Shown in pieces: positions 30,530 through 41,154 of a DNA stretch of 64,000 nucleotides. The DNA lies in NCBI GenBank assembly GCA_963575745.1, contig CAUYUJ010022542.1:58157-122156 (forward strand), given 5' to 3'. A model generated the notes under the pieces. It made no database searches. It was given only the letters and a program-made list of their open reading frames with translations, and was not told where the DNA came from. Within the stretch, counting starts at the first letter, position 1. Each line of letters starts with the position of its first letter. This DNA comes from Prorocentrum cordatum (taxonomy: Eukaryota > Sar > Dinophyceae > Prorocentrales > Prorocentraceae). A program made the position numbers and the translations under genes.

Positions 30530-32049
30530 CAGATGCTTGAGCTCCTGTACGCATGGGGCATTTTTTTCTCACGGCGTTGTGCGTGTAAAGCGTGGGGCCG
30601 AAACCAGTGCCCGCCAGCCGTCTAGATAGATATTGTGCAGTGGCCAGTTGTCGCTTTCTCCACGCCACTGCCAACCCCTCAATCCAAGAAGAATGCAATT
30701 GGCGTCGCCATTTTTGCACGCGTCCTGTGAGTCGAGCAGAGCGGTCCCGAATTTGACTGTCATGGTGCAGGTGCGGGAGGCTCTGCTGACAAAGGCGACC
30801 GCTACCGTGCAAATTGATGAGCTGTCGTGCGTCTCTCCGTAGTTGCTTCATGTGTTCAACAGATAATGTTTGTGAAATGGCAAAATCTTTCATCAGTGGG
30901 GAAGGCGCTGCACATAGTTCACGGCATCCATTCTCACTCATCACGGCCTCCACATATCCAAAGCTGATAGCCTCAACACGTCGCATCTGGCGCGCAGCCT
31001 CGGCAAGAAAATCTTCACGAAATCCGAGTGTCTGAACGGCGAGGGCCTGTGAATATTTGTTCCAACAACCATCCCGTCGAGGCAGTACCAATGGTAGCAA
31101 CAGCTCCACGTGCTTTAAAAAAGGGGCGTGGTCGATCAGGTAGTTGCTGCCAGGATATAGTTGCAGCTGCAGAGCCAATCTCAGCATGGCCAGGTACTTC
31201 GTCATGCAACAGCGTAGCCCAGTGGGGCCAGCAAAATGGTAACTCCACGACACGGTGTTCTTGAGCCCATGATATGCCGGCGTCATCAACACAACCGTGT
31301 CAGGACTTATGTGGTGTCTCTGGAGTACATCACGAAACCATAACCACAGTCGTGGGAAGCTCCAGGCAACAAGGCGAGGGCCCTTCCATTCACAAGCAGC
31401 AGCACGAGCACTCGACCGAACCTTTCGATGTTGGCAAGAGTCAAGTTCAAACACACGTCCATCATAATCCATTCTGCGATGTGTCAATGGTCCGATTGCA
31501 AGGTACTCGAACGCGTCGTCAGCACCGAAGAGACCGTTGAGATCCGCATACAATAGTGGGGTGAACCGATGTGGTAACAAAGCAAGTTCAACATGCAGCC
31601 AAGCCGGTGGCATATTCACAGTCTTCTTCCGAGCACCATACGCCCTGCCACCAGCAGAGGGGGGAACATAGAGGGCAACATTCGCGACATCAACACCAGT
31701 AGTACTAAATCGACACATTCCTCCCCGTCCAAAAATAGCCGCAGGTGGAGCAGATGTTTGACGTACTCTTCCTAGACGAACGTGACGTTTGTGTATGCCA
31801 ATAGATACTCCAGCGCTGCGATGAGTGAAGGGTCCTTTGGTCCCCACCGAATGAGTGAAATGGTGCGTGTCCTGGGCGCAAGCCCAGGACGAAGAAGTGG
31901 AACTCTCCCGCATACGTGCCCCCGTCGGAGCAATGAACGATCCGCTCCTCATCGACGTCGAAATAGCTGCCGATCGTCGCGTTTGTATCAGCAAGCACGG
32001 ATTGTAACCAATGAAAGTGCTGTGCGTAGCCGCGCAGGCGAGACACCAC
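30498..32049 (-). pseudogene. LINE 3 EEP endonuclease and linker
   Basis: Minus strand. The main part reads GVSIGIHKRHVRLGRVRQTS, PPAAIFGRGGMCRFSTTGVD, VALYVPPSAGGRA, then FTPLLYADLNGLFG (the DxN-type motif), and HRRMDYDGRVFE. This is the pattern of the endonuclease in dinoflagellate LINE polyproteins. A piece in another frame just upstream (32049-31840, GTYAGEFHFFVLGLRPGHA) appears to be its N-terminal side, so a frameshift lies near 31830. The linker ends WIEGLAVAWRKRQLATAQYL, a conserved Trp/Arg-rich step before the reverse transcriptase. Confidence 0.75.
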
Positions 32050-32083
32050 GAGACCATGGCGGTGCCCAGCCCTCTTGCTCGCA

Positions 32084-33571
32084 TCAGAACTGCTGTGGGA
32101 TGTACATCATCGGAGAGTGCGTGGGGTGGGCCTTTGGTAAGTCTCCAGATTCTGAAATGGGCTGGAGGGGGAAGAGGAGGAAGAGGGGGGGGAGGAGACG
32201 GCCGCCCGGCGCCTCGCCTCCACTTCCGCGAATCTCCGCCCCGATCGCGGCGAAGAGCGCGGTCAGGTCCGCGCTGCGCTGGCCCGCCGCCGTCGCCGGC
32301 TCGGCCGCCGCGGCTGAGCGCGCGTCGCCGTCGGGGCCCCCCAAGGCGAAGGGCGCGGCGTTGGAGCTCTCCTCGAACCCGCCGTGCACGAAGCCTGTCG
32401 CCCATGGGCCTGGAGGCGGGCGGCCGCGGGGCGCGCCCGCCCTCGGCCCCGCGGGCTCCGCGTTGGCCAGGCGGCCCTCGAGCTGCGCCACGCGGTCGGC
32501 CGCCGCCTCGAGCTCGAGCTGGGCCCGACCTGCATCGGCGCCTGCGCGGGCGACCGCCGATGCCGCCGCGTGAACCCTTATATATATTATTTATTTTTAT
32601 AGTTTTGCATTTTTGTTGTTTCGCTTCAACCCCACAATGTTTTTCCTGCCGGGGCTGAGGCGGCGACAGCCTGCAGAAAGATTCCCCGCCAGAGTTAGGC
32701 AGGGATACAGGGCCACCTGCAGGGGCCCTGCAAGTGGAAAAGCTGCGCGGACCGCCAGCCCTCGACTGCGCAAGAGGACGGGCGGACATCAGCCAGGATG
32801 CTGGGCTGCGACGGCGTTGGGGCTAGGGGCCTGAGCTCGCCGCCGCGTGAACCCGCGCGCGGGCGCCCAGGAGGGGGCGTCGCAGCTCGGCCGCGGGAAC
32901 GGCGCTGTCGTCCCCAGGCCGTCCTGGTCATCCATCTCGCCGACGACGGAGTCGCCTGCATCCTGGTTATCGACCGCGCCCTCCTGGGCGAAACCGCCGC
33001 CCTGCAGGAACTGCTCGCCGCCCTTCTCCGCGAAGACCGAACGGTTGCCGCGGGCGCCGGGGCCCTCCTCGAAGAAGGTCTCGCCCACCTCGGCGCCGAA
33101 CTCGGCGACGCTGCTGCCCGGCATCTGGTTGGGGCCCTCGGGCTAGGGCCTGGCGGCGCTGTTGAGAACCGTGAACGGGACGACCCGCTCGCCCTCCTCG
33201 TGGTCCGGCTCGAACTTCTCGCCGTGGCCCTGCATCTCGCGCAGCTGCGTCTCCGCGTCCATCCCGCCGATGTCTTGCCTCGATTCCAGCCGAAGACCTT
33301 TCTGGGCATGCCGGGGCTGCCCCTTGGGCGCCATCGCAAAGGAACCGTCGCAACGGCGAGCGCGAAGAGCTACGTTTCGGCGGAGTCGATCAACTCCGCT
33401 GGGCAGCTGGCCCGCAATGGGCGTCCCAGCTCAGGCAGAACGGCCTGGGTCCGATCCCAGACCTCCCGGCTGCCGAAAAGGAAGCCGAGGCAACTGAGCA
33501 GCTCCTCGCGCTTGCAACGCGCGGCGGTCAACATGTCGGCAAGCCGCCTGATGGCGGGGTCTGCCGAGGCC
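32084..33571 (-). pseudogene. LINE 3 ORF1-like protein, interrupted and frameshifted
   Basis: Minus strand, very G/C-rich third positions. It starts at ATG 33571 (MASADPAIRRLADML...) and runs to TAG 33372-33370. A second piece from ATG 33334 (MAPKGQPRHAQKG...MDAETQLREMQG) has a TAG at 33145-33143 and continues in the same frame through an acidic region (DNQDAGDSVVGEMDDQDG) to about 32905. After a shift comes a coiled coil (ARAGADAGRAQLELEAAADR) and ATGFVHGGFEESS. A 261-bp insertion (32578-32838) cuts the coding sequence. It may instead be a host retrogene next to the LINE: the leader supports a retroposed mRNA either way. No family is recognised for the N-terminal part. Confidence 0.5.
32578..32838 (-). 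mobile_element. 261-bp retroposed insertion with 16-bp target duplication
   Basis: GCCGCCGCGTGAACCC occurs at 32562-32577 and at 32839-32854, exactly flanking the insert. On the minus strand the insert ends in an A/T-rich tail (AAAACTATAAAAATAAATAA and TATATAA) directly before the second copy of the repeat. Length, tail and duplication fit a SINE or a truncated retroposed transcript. It lies inside the GC-rich coding sequence of LINE 3. Confidence 0.8.
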
Positions 33572-33722
33572 ATGGCCCAATCGCGCCTCGCGTTCCGCTC
33601 TGCCGCAGAGCGCGATGTGCGTGCGTCGCCCACGCCCCCCCGTAGAACCGTCGCCTCAAACAGCCGGCCCCAGACGCCGCATGCCGCGCGGGGAGATGGC
33701 GCCCCAGCGGGCTCGAGGCAAG

Positions 33723-33744
33723 CTTGGGCCAAAATGGCTACGGA
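33723..33744 (-). other. DinoSL relic, one mismatch
   Basis: On the minus strand it begins TCCGTAGCC and ends ATTTTGGCCCAAG. One base differs from the canonical leader (C for T in GGCTCAAG). It is immediately preceded, in the same sense, by (CTC)n-type sequence. The first ATG after it (33678 region) opens only a very short frame; the longer GC3-rich frame starts at 33571. Confidence 0.88.
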
Positions 33745-34199
33745 GGGGGAGGAGGAGGGGGAAAGAGACGAGGAGGGGGGGGAGGAGGCGGGGGAGGAGG
33801 AGGGGGGCGAGGAAGAGGCAGAGGAAATGGCATTATTATTCAAAGCGACATCGGGAAATACGTTGGCGGGTGGGTGGGTGGGTTCGTGCCGACCAAACAA
33901 CGCGCGGCATGTTTGCGACGTTGGGTTTTTGGGGTAAAGCGCGAGAAGACGTCGAATTTTGGCAGAAGTTCGACCGAGCGCAAATCGCAGGGCCCAGCGT
34001 GACCTCGGACCTCCAAGATGAATTCGCCAAGTGCTTCGTAGCTAGCAAACCACACTTGCGGCCCATGTGAAGATTAGCGTTCGATGGCGCGCGGCGAAGC
34101 TGAAAAGCATCACGTGCCCTTGGCGGTGCCCCCCTCCAATTCGGAGGGGGTTCTGGCGCAGGGCTGAAGCTGGTTGTTGTTTGCGGCCCCATTTGAAGA
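33745..34199. repeat. GGAGG tract (33745-33830), then no gene
   Basis: The purine tract is the 5' CTC flank of LINE 3 seen from the plus strand. From 33831 to 34199 I recognise nothing. Confidence 0.65.
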
Positions 34200-35250
34200 T
34201 CTACCCCGGAAGCCGCGTGCCGAACGCTGAAGAGGGGGGGGGCGCTGGGCGCCCTAGAATTAATGAGCGGCGCGCGGCTTCGGAGCGAGTTGTCTGCAGC
34301 CCCTCGAATTTAGGAATGGACTGTGGCAAGTGCGTGGGTGACTTGCTTGCAAGCAAGATGCGCGGATCGCTCGAGAATTTGCCCGGGGGGCCCTGCGCCG
34401 ACGCCGGGGGGGGGGGGGGGGCGAAGGGGGGGCGCGCGAGGGGGGCGCTGATGGAGAGGAAATATTCATTTCAGGGGAACATGGAATAAATGCGGATTTG
34501 CGGCTCGGGCAGGGCAAGAGAGGGGGCGCGCGAGGGGGGGCGCGGCGCGATGGGGAACATTGAATTAGGGGGAACATTGCTCCGGCGCTCCGAGAATTCA
34601 AAAGGAATTATGGTTTTTATGAGCGCGTGAGCGCGCGCGCGCGTGGTCGGGGCGGCTGGGCGGCAGGGCGGGTGGGCTCTGGGGGGGGGGGGGGGGCGGC
34701 GCGCGAGGCGGTCTCTGATTTCGTTTTTTTTTCGTTTTTTCAGGGGGGGCGGGGGGGGGGCGCGAGTGGGGGGTCATTGCAGGAGAGCACATTTCGATTT
34801 AGGAAAGACATTGCACTGGGACCCCAAGAATAAAGGCGGAGTTGTTGCTCTTGGGCAGGGCGAGAGCGATGATGCGCGATAAAGGGGGCATTGTTTGACG
34901 AGGAATTTTGAATCCGGAAAAACATTGCATTGTGATTCTGAGAGATCGGAAGGATGTGTGGTCTTGGGGCGCGGGCGCGTGCGTGCGCGTGCGTTCGCGC
35001 GCGCGTTCGCGCGCGCGGCGCGGCGCGGCGCCCGCGCCGCGGCGGCGGCGGCGGCGGCTGCGCGGGGGGGCGGGGCGCGAGAGGTGGTACTGCGCGAGAG
35101 CAAATGCTGATTTAGGATAGACATTGCACCGGGATGCCGAGAATCATTGCCGAGTTGCGGCATTCGGGCAGGGCGAGAGGGAAGGCGCGCGAGGTGGAAG
35201 ATTGCATGGCGGAGTATAGAATTCGGAAAAAAACATTGCGTTGGGGCACC
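34200..35250. repeat. long tandem repeat, unit about 310 bp, with G and CG runs
   Basis: ATTTAGGA(A/T)AGACATTGCAC recurs at about 34797 and 35109. GGGCAGGGCGAGAG and AATCCGGAAAAACATTGC-like pieces recur in the same order. An earlier diverged unit starts near 34450. GC repeats near 34980-35060 are CG-alternating. Confidence 0.65.
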
Positions 35251-35829
35251 TCTGGTGCGTTAGCGGCGTCGAAAATTAGCCCCTGGCCCCTCCTCGCGGG
35301 GTCCAGGCCGGCATTTTTTGTGACCCATACTGCGCGCGGGGTGTCCCGAGAGGCGTGGGTCTGTTTTTCCCATGCGCGGCGCGTTCCTGGGGGTCGTCTC
35401 GGCAGCGCTCGCACTGTTTGGGCGAAGCTCGGGCCCTCTCCCCGAGGCTCCACGACGACCCTGGAGAGGCCCCGCAAGGGCCCCAAGACGGCTCCGAGAG
35501 AGCTCATTTCTTGGGACCCCCCACGCGACAACTTCTGGCCCGAAGCCTGCCCGCGCACCCCGCCGCGCCCCCCGCCGAGCTCACCCCACCAAATCTCAAT
35601 TTTTGGCCCCCCCCGCGCGACAATTTCTGGCCCGAAACCTACCCGCACCCCCTACCGGGCCCCCCCACCGCGCGCCGGCACCCCCACCCCACCAGAGCTC
35701 AGTTTTTGGGACCCCCCACGCGACCACTTCTGGCCCGAAACCTATCTTTACTTCTTATGATGAAACACGCCCACATCCCCACCCAGCCGGCCGATAGCAA
35801 CCCCGCCGTCCGAAATTCAAAAAACGCTA
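35251..35829 (+). repeat. unique stretch then satellite F (first block 35511-35760)
   Basis: Positions 35251-35510 show no gene. The block 35511-35760 has units with CCCCACGCGACAATTTCTGG and CCCGAAACCTACCC, the same satellite as 36540-37735. Confidence 0.7.
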
Positions 35830-36480
35830 CGAACTCAACTTTTGCTCGCCAACATGTCGTCGAGTTGCGAAAGGTGTAACAGGAACGGGACGGAGTGGAA
35901 GCGGGTGGTCGCGTCCTACCCGCCCAAAAAACAATACAAAATCAACGTTTTTCTTGACAGCGTGGATTTTCTTGTTGTCGACGCTGCGAAAAGTGCAGCA
36001 GGAATGGGGCTCGGCGCGCATCGCGCGCGGACGCCTGGCCAACCCTATGCGGGACCACCCGTCCTACCCTTCAAAAAACATAGGAACGTCGACGCTTTTC
36101 TTGCCAACATGTACTTTCTCCTCGTCGGCGCTGCGAATCGCGCAGCGGGAATGGGTCGCGGCGCGCATTGCGCGGGGACGCCTGCTCGTCAACATGGACT
36201 TTCTCGTCGTCGACGCTGCGGCCCGTCGGGTTAAAGAGCTGGGCGGGCGGCAAGTCATGATGCCTCAATCAAGTGCGGTTCGCCGCACGTCGCGCGCTGG
36301 ACAGATTATCGCCGACGAAGCAACATGAGAGGCCGGAGCGGGGCGCGGCGTGCATCGCGCGCGGTCTTGTTTCTCGCCGACGTTGCTCAATACGCGGCAG
36401 GAGTATGACGCAGCTCATGTCGCGCGCTGAACGTCTAGCCGCCCACGACATCAGGTGAGCGCCAGGCGCCGGGCGCGACG
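35830..36480 (+). repeat. about 148-bp tandem repeat
   Basis: GTCGACGCTGCGAA and GCGCATCGCGCGCGGACGCC recur with about 148-bp spacing (35984 and 36132), with a third diverged unit after 36270. Frames are open on both strands; no motif. Confidence 0.6.
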
Positions 36481-37735
36481 CACCTGCTTCTGATGTTGCG
36501 GGAGGGCGGGTGGGAGTGGACGGGGCCCTCTGGCTCGTTCGAGCTGGCTAACTTCAACAACGCCCCCCACCGCGCCCCCCGCTGCGCCCCGGCACGCCCG
36601 CCCCACCTGAGCTCAGTTTTTGGGGCCCCCCACGCGACAATTTCTGGCCCGAAACCTACCAACACACCCCGCCGCGCCCCCCACCGCGCCCCAGTATCCC
36701 CACCCCACCAGAGTTCAGTTCTTGGGACGCCCCACGCGACAATTTCTGGCCCGAAGCCTACCCACACACACACCACTGCGCCCCCCACCGCGCCCCGGCA
36801 CCCCCACCCCACCAGAGCTCAGTTCGCGGGGCCCCCCACGCGACAATTGCTGGCCCGAAACCTACCCACGCACCCCACCGCGCCCCCCACCGCCCCTGCA
36901 CCCCCACCCCACCAGAGCTCAACAGTTCTTGGGACGCAGCACAAGACAATTTCTAGCCCGAAAACTACCCACACACCCCGCCGCGCCCCCCCACGGGCCC
37001 CGGCACCCCCGCGCCACCAGAATTCAGTTCTNNNNNNNNNNNNNNNNNNNNNNNNNNNNNNNNNNNNNNNNNNNNNNNNNNNNNNNNNNNNNNNNNNNNN
37101 NNNNNNNNNNNNNNNNNNNNNNNNNNNNNNNACCGCGCCTCGGCATCCCCATCCCGCCAAAGCCCAGTTCTTGGGACCCCCCTCGCAACAATTTCTTGCC
37201 CAAAACCTACACGCGCACCCCCGCCGCGCTCCCCGCCGCGCCCCGGCACCCCCCCCACACCAAAGCTCAGTACTTGAGACGCCCCACGCGACAATTTATG
37301 GCCCGAAACCTACCCACACACCCCACCGCGTCCCTCACCGCGCCCCGGAACCCCCACCCCAACAGAGCCAGTTCTTGGGACCCCCCCCACGCGACAATTT
37401 CTGGCCCGAAACCTACCCCGCCCACGGGCCCCGGCACGCCCACCCCACCAGAGCTCAACAGTTCTTGGGGCCCCCCCCGCACGACAATTTCTGGTCCGAA
37501 ACCTACCCGCACACCCCACCGCGCCCCCCACCGCGCCCCGGCACCCCACTCCACCAGAGCTCTCTTCTTGGGACCCCCCACGCGACAATTTCTGGGCCGA
37601 AACCTACCCACGCACCCCACCGCGCCCCCCTCCGCGCCCCGGCATCCCCACCCCATACCAGAGCTCAGTTCTTGGGACCCCCCACGCGACAATTGCTGGC
37701 CCGAAACCCACCCGCACACCCCACCGCACCCCACC
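36481..37735 (+). repeat. satellite F, about 100-bp unit (RDNFWPETYP reading)
   Basis: GACAATTTCTGGCCCGAAAC recurs near 36646, 36748, 36843, 36946, 37290, 37394, 37482, 37581 and 37687. In one frame the unit reads PRDNFWPETYP. The long frame spanning it and the gap is repeat translation. Confidence 0.85.
37032..37131. other. assembly gap, 100 N
   Basis: A run of exactly 100 N lies inside satellite F. Its length is probably a placeholder. Confidence 0.98.
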
Positions 37736-38940
37736 TTACAAAAACAAGCACCGACACCTCCACCGCGCCCTCCACAAGACCTCCACCTTCCTGGACATCC
37801 TTTGTGTGCTTTTCCAGAGACCCCCCCACCCCACAAAAACAGGCGCCGGCACCCCCACGGCGCCCCCCACCATGCCCGACACACCACCACTCCTGGACCC
37901 TCATTGTGTGCTCTTTCTGGGACCCCCCCACCCTGAAGTTTTTTCAGAGCCCCCCCACCCTACAAAAACAGGCGCCGGCACCCCTAATGCGCTCCCCCAC
38001 CATGTCTGACGCACCGACATTCCTGGACCCTCTTTGTATGCTTTTTTCTTGGGCCCCCCACCCTACAAAAACAGGCGCAAGCGCCCTCACCGCGCCTCCC
38101 ACCACGTCTGACACCCCCATCCTCCTGAACTCTCGTTGTGCTTTTTCAGCGACCCCTCACCCTACAAAAACAAGCGCCGGCACACCCCACCGCGCCCCCC
38201 CACCACGTCTGACACCCCCACTCTCCTGAACCCTCATTCTGTGTTTCTTCAAGAACCCCTGATCCTACAAAAACACGCGCCGGCACTCCCAGCGCCCCCC
38301 CACCACGTCTGACAGCCCCACCCTCCTGGGACCCCCCACCCTACAAAAACAAACGCCACCACTCCCACCGCGCGCCCACCCTCCTGGACCCTCTTTGTAT
38401 GTTTTTTGGGGGGGAGGACACCCCACCCTACAAAAACAAGCGCCGGCGCCCGCACCGCGCCACCCCACAACGTCTGACACCCCCACCCTCCTGAACTCTC
38501 GTTGTGTGCTTGTCCACGGACCCCCCGCCCCACAAAAACATGCGCCGGCCCCCCACCGCGCCCCCCCACCACGTCTGACTCCTCCCCTTCCTGGACCCGC
38601 TTTGTGTGCTGTGTCCGTAAGCCCCCACGACTCCCCCCCCTTCCTGGACCCTCTTCGTGAGCTTGTTCAGGGACCCCCACCCTACAAAAACAGGCGCGGG
38701 CATTCCCACCGCGCTCCCCCACCACGCCTGACATCCCGACACCCCCACTTTCGTGGACCCTCTTTGTGTGCACTGTCAGTGAGCCCCCGTGACACCCCCA
38801 TCCTCGTGGACCTTCTTCGTGAGCTTTTTCAAAGGCCCCCGACCCTACAAAAACAGGCGCCGGCATTCCCACCGCGTTCCCCCACCACGCCTGACATCCC
38901 CAACTTCCTGAGCCCTCTTTGTGTGTTTTTTCAAGGGGGT
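37736..38940 (+). repeat. satellite S, first plus-strand block
   Basis: Units of 75-110 bp carry CCCTACAAAAACAGGCGCC, GGCACCCCCACCGCGCC, CACCACGTCTGACACCC, CCTCCTGGACCCTCTTTG and TGTGCTTTTTCAGGGACC. About 12 units occur. Confidence 0.85.
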
Positions 38941-39230
38941 TCGGGGGCGAATCGCCTCCCTGCGAAAATCATCAAATCATCCTTGCGTGGTTGTGTGTTG
39001 TTTTTCCTTTATTGCTTTACCCCCTTTTCTTTTTCCCGTTTTTCATGCTCTTTCTTTTTTTAACGGTCGCGAACCTCGCTGTGCGAATCTCTCTGGATGG
39101 CCGCGTGGTGAAGAACTCGGTTCTGCGAACCTCGCTGACTCGGGTACGTGACCACGTGGGGCGGGGGTGGGACTTCCGCCCCTCCCTTGCTGCTAGCAGC
39201 GCCTGGGGGGGAGGTGTTCTAATAGTGCCT

Positions 39231-40337
39231 TCGTAGAGCAGCACTCTACTACTCCCTGCACTTAGTGTGCTGCAATACTGTCGTAGGAATATATTCGAAT
39301 GCCGTAGTATATCAGCACTGCTGCAGTATTTTAATACTGTAGTGCTGTAGTAGTGACACCGAGCTGGTTTTAGTACGGTACTCTCGCAGTAGTACTGGAG
39401 TAGTGGTACTCTAGTGCTGGACCAGTGGTACTCTGACGCCGTGCTGAGGCAGCAGTAGAATTGCAGTAACGAAGTGGCAGCGCTACAGTAGCCCTGTAGT
39501 TGTAATGGTAGTACTCAGGTCTCGCAGTAAAGCTCATAATCTAGTACTTGCTTTAGTACTCACACCGCTGTAGTGCAATAGTAGGTCACTATTGTAGTAC
39601 CCCAGTACAGTACTAGTACCCTTCAACTGTAATGTTTTAGCGGTGGTGTTGTAGGAAAAGTGCTGTACTATTGTGGAGCCGTGCTGTACTATTGCAGTAG
39701 TGGCGCTGTAGAAGCAGTGCTCTTGTACAGTATTCGTAAAAGTACTACTCTACGATTGCTTGCAGTGCGTGTGCTACAGTATTGTAGTAGGAATACTCGA
39801 GCACTGTCGTAGTGCTCCAGTACTGCTGTGGTGTTCTGGTATTGCCGTAGTATCGCAGCACTGCTGTAGTGCTCTAGTCCTAAGATGCTGTAGTGGTTGT
39901 ATTACAAATGTCGTAGTACAGTACTCTAGCATAAGTACTGCACTCGTGACACCTTAGTAGTGTACAGTAGTCTAATACTGGCAGTAGTCATAATGGAACT
40001 CTACCATTCGAGAATTCAGTGGATTGTATTGCAATCGTAGTAGTGCTCTGGCACAGTAGTAATGGTACACTCTAATGGCGGCTGTACGGGTAATACCATA
40101 TTGTACTGCAGCAGCACTCTAGTACGGTCGCACTGTAGTAGTACTCGTAGCCGTAGTAGCCGTAGTAGTAGTAGTAGTAGTAGCAGCAGCAGTAGTAGTA
40201 GTATTGGTAGCAGTAGTAGTAGTAGTAGTAGTAGTAGTAGTCGTAGTAGTAGTCGTAGTAGTAGTGGTAGTGGTAGTAGTGGTATGGTAGTAGTAGAAGT
40301 AGTCTTAGAAGAAATAGTAGTAGTCGTAGTGGTAGTG

Positions 40338-40375
<38 letters not shown>

Positions 40376-40454
40376 CGTAGTCGTAGTCGTAGTAGTAGTA
40401 GTAGTAGTAGTAGTAGTTGTTGTTGTAGTAGTAATCGTAGTAGTCGTAGTAGTC

Positions 40455-40541
<87 letters not shown>

Positions 40542-40600
40542 CTAGTAGCACTGATAGCGTCGTAGGAGCAGTCGTGCTCCAACACTGTAGTAGTAGTACT
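39231..40600. repeat. GTA/TAG trinucleotide region
   Basis: Degenerate AGTACTGTAGTAGTG-type sequence (39231-40135) turns into long pure (TAG)n with CGTAGT variants (40140-40545). Val, Ser or Tyr/Leu homopolymer frames are artefacts. Confidence 0.9.
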
Positions 40601-41121
40601 GTCATAGTGATGTGGTGATAGTAATACCCTAGTACAGCAATAACAGGGCTGAGGCTCAGGCTAGGCTTTGGTTGAGGATTCGGCCTCCGCTTCGGCTGGG
40701 GTTCATGTTAGGTTGAGGCTGAGGCTTAGACCGAGGCTTAGGCTAGTCTTCGGCTGGGCTTAGGCAGAGGCTTACGCCAAGGCTTAGGCCGAGGTTCGGG
40801 TGAGGTTCAGGCTATGCTTAGGCTGAGGTGTGGGCTAGGCTGCGGCTTAGGCTGAGGCTGGGGCTGAGGCTGGGCTTAGGCAAGGCTTAGGTTCAGCTGA
40901 GGCTTAGGCGGAGCTGGCTCAGGCTAAGGCTCAGGCTTGGCTGGCTTAGGCTGGCTGGGGCTGAGGCTCAGTCCGCCCCACGAAAAAGTTATCGCATCGT
41001 CGCGGAAGGCGCAATGCGAGGACATGGAGGACGCGGGTGTTCAGGTATTTTGTTTGGTCGGAGGCAGCACGCGCATCAGCCAACAACTCTCCTGCACGAG
41101 CCACCATAAGCACAAACAAAA
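40601..41121. repeat. GGCTTAGGCTGA repeat, then unique
   Basis: Degenerate GGCTTAGGCTGAGG units run from about 40645 to 40965 and resemble the GCTGAG satellite at 13.9 and 15.7 kb. From 40966 to 41121 no gene is seen. Confidence 0.7.
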
Positions 41122-41154
41122 AATGAAAATCGCAGGGGGGCGATTCGCCCACTG

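Larger units (their letters stand above)
28966..33744 (-). mobile_element. LINE 3: second DinoSL-headed LINE, minus strand
   Basis: Read on the minus strand: (CTC)n, DinoSL relic (33744-33723), GC3-rich ORF1-like sequence (33571-32084), EEP endonuclease (about 31815-31160), linker, reverse transcriptase (30529-29580), then unassigned sequence to a second (CTC)n at 28965. The overall order equals LINE 1, but the proteins belong to another lineage. Several frameshifts and stops make it inactive. The end downstream of the reverse transcriptase is not resolved: 28996-29579 shows no zinc finger or RNase H that I can recognise. Confidence 0.65.
38943..41151. mobile_element. 2.2-kb island with inverted ends inside satellite S
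   Basis: The left end, GGGGGCGAATCGCC then TCCCTGCGAAAATCAT, is matched by the reverse complement at 41122-41151 with about four mismatches over 30 bp. Satellite S stops at the left end and resumes at the right end. Inside are a short unique part (38973-39230), TAG/GTA repeats and GGCTTAGG repeats. No transposase is visible. It may be a non-autonomous element or a duplicated edge in inverse orientation. Confidence 0.45.

Noticed and set aside
33723-33744. Leader matches considered as SL RNA genes
   Set aside because: None of the four sites shows the GT donor directly after the leader plus an Sm-like site expected in an SL RNA gene; each runs on into transcript-like sequence.
36493-38229. 578-codon frame with repeated DNFWPETYP across the assembly gap
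   Set aside because: It follows the ~100-bp satellite and runs through 100 N, so its continuity is not real evidence of a gene.
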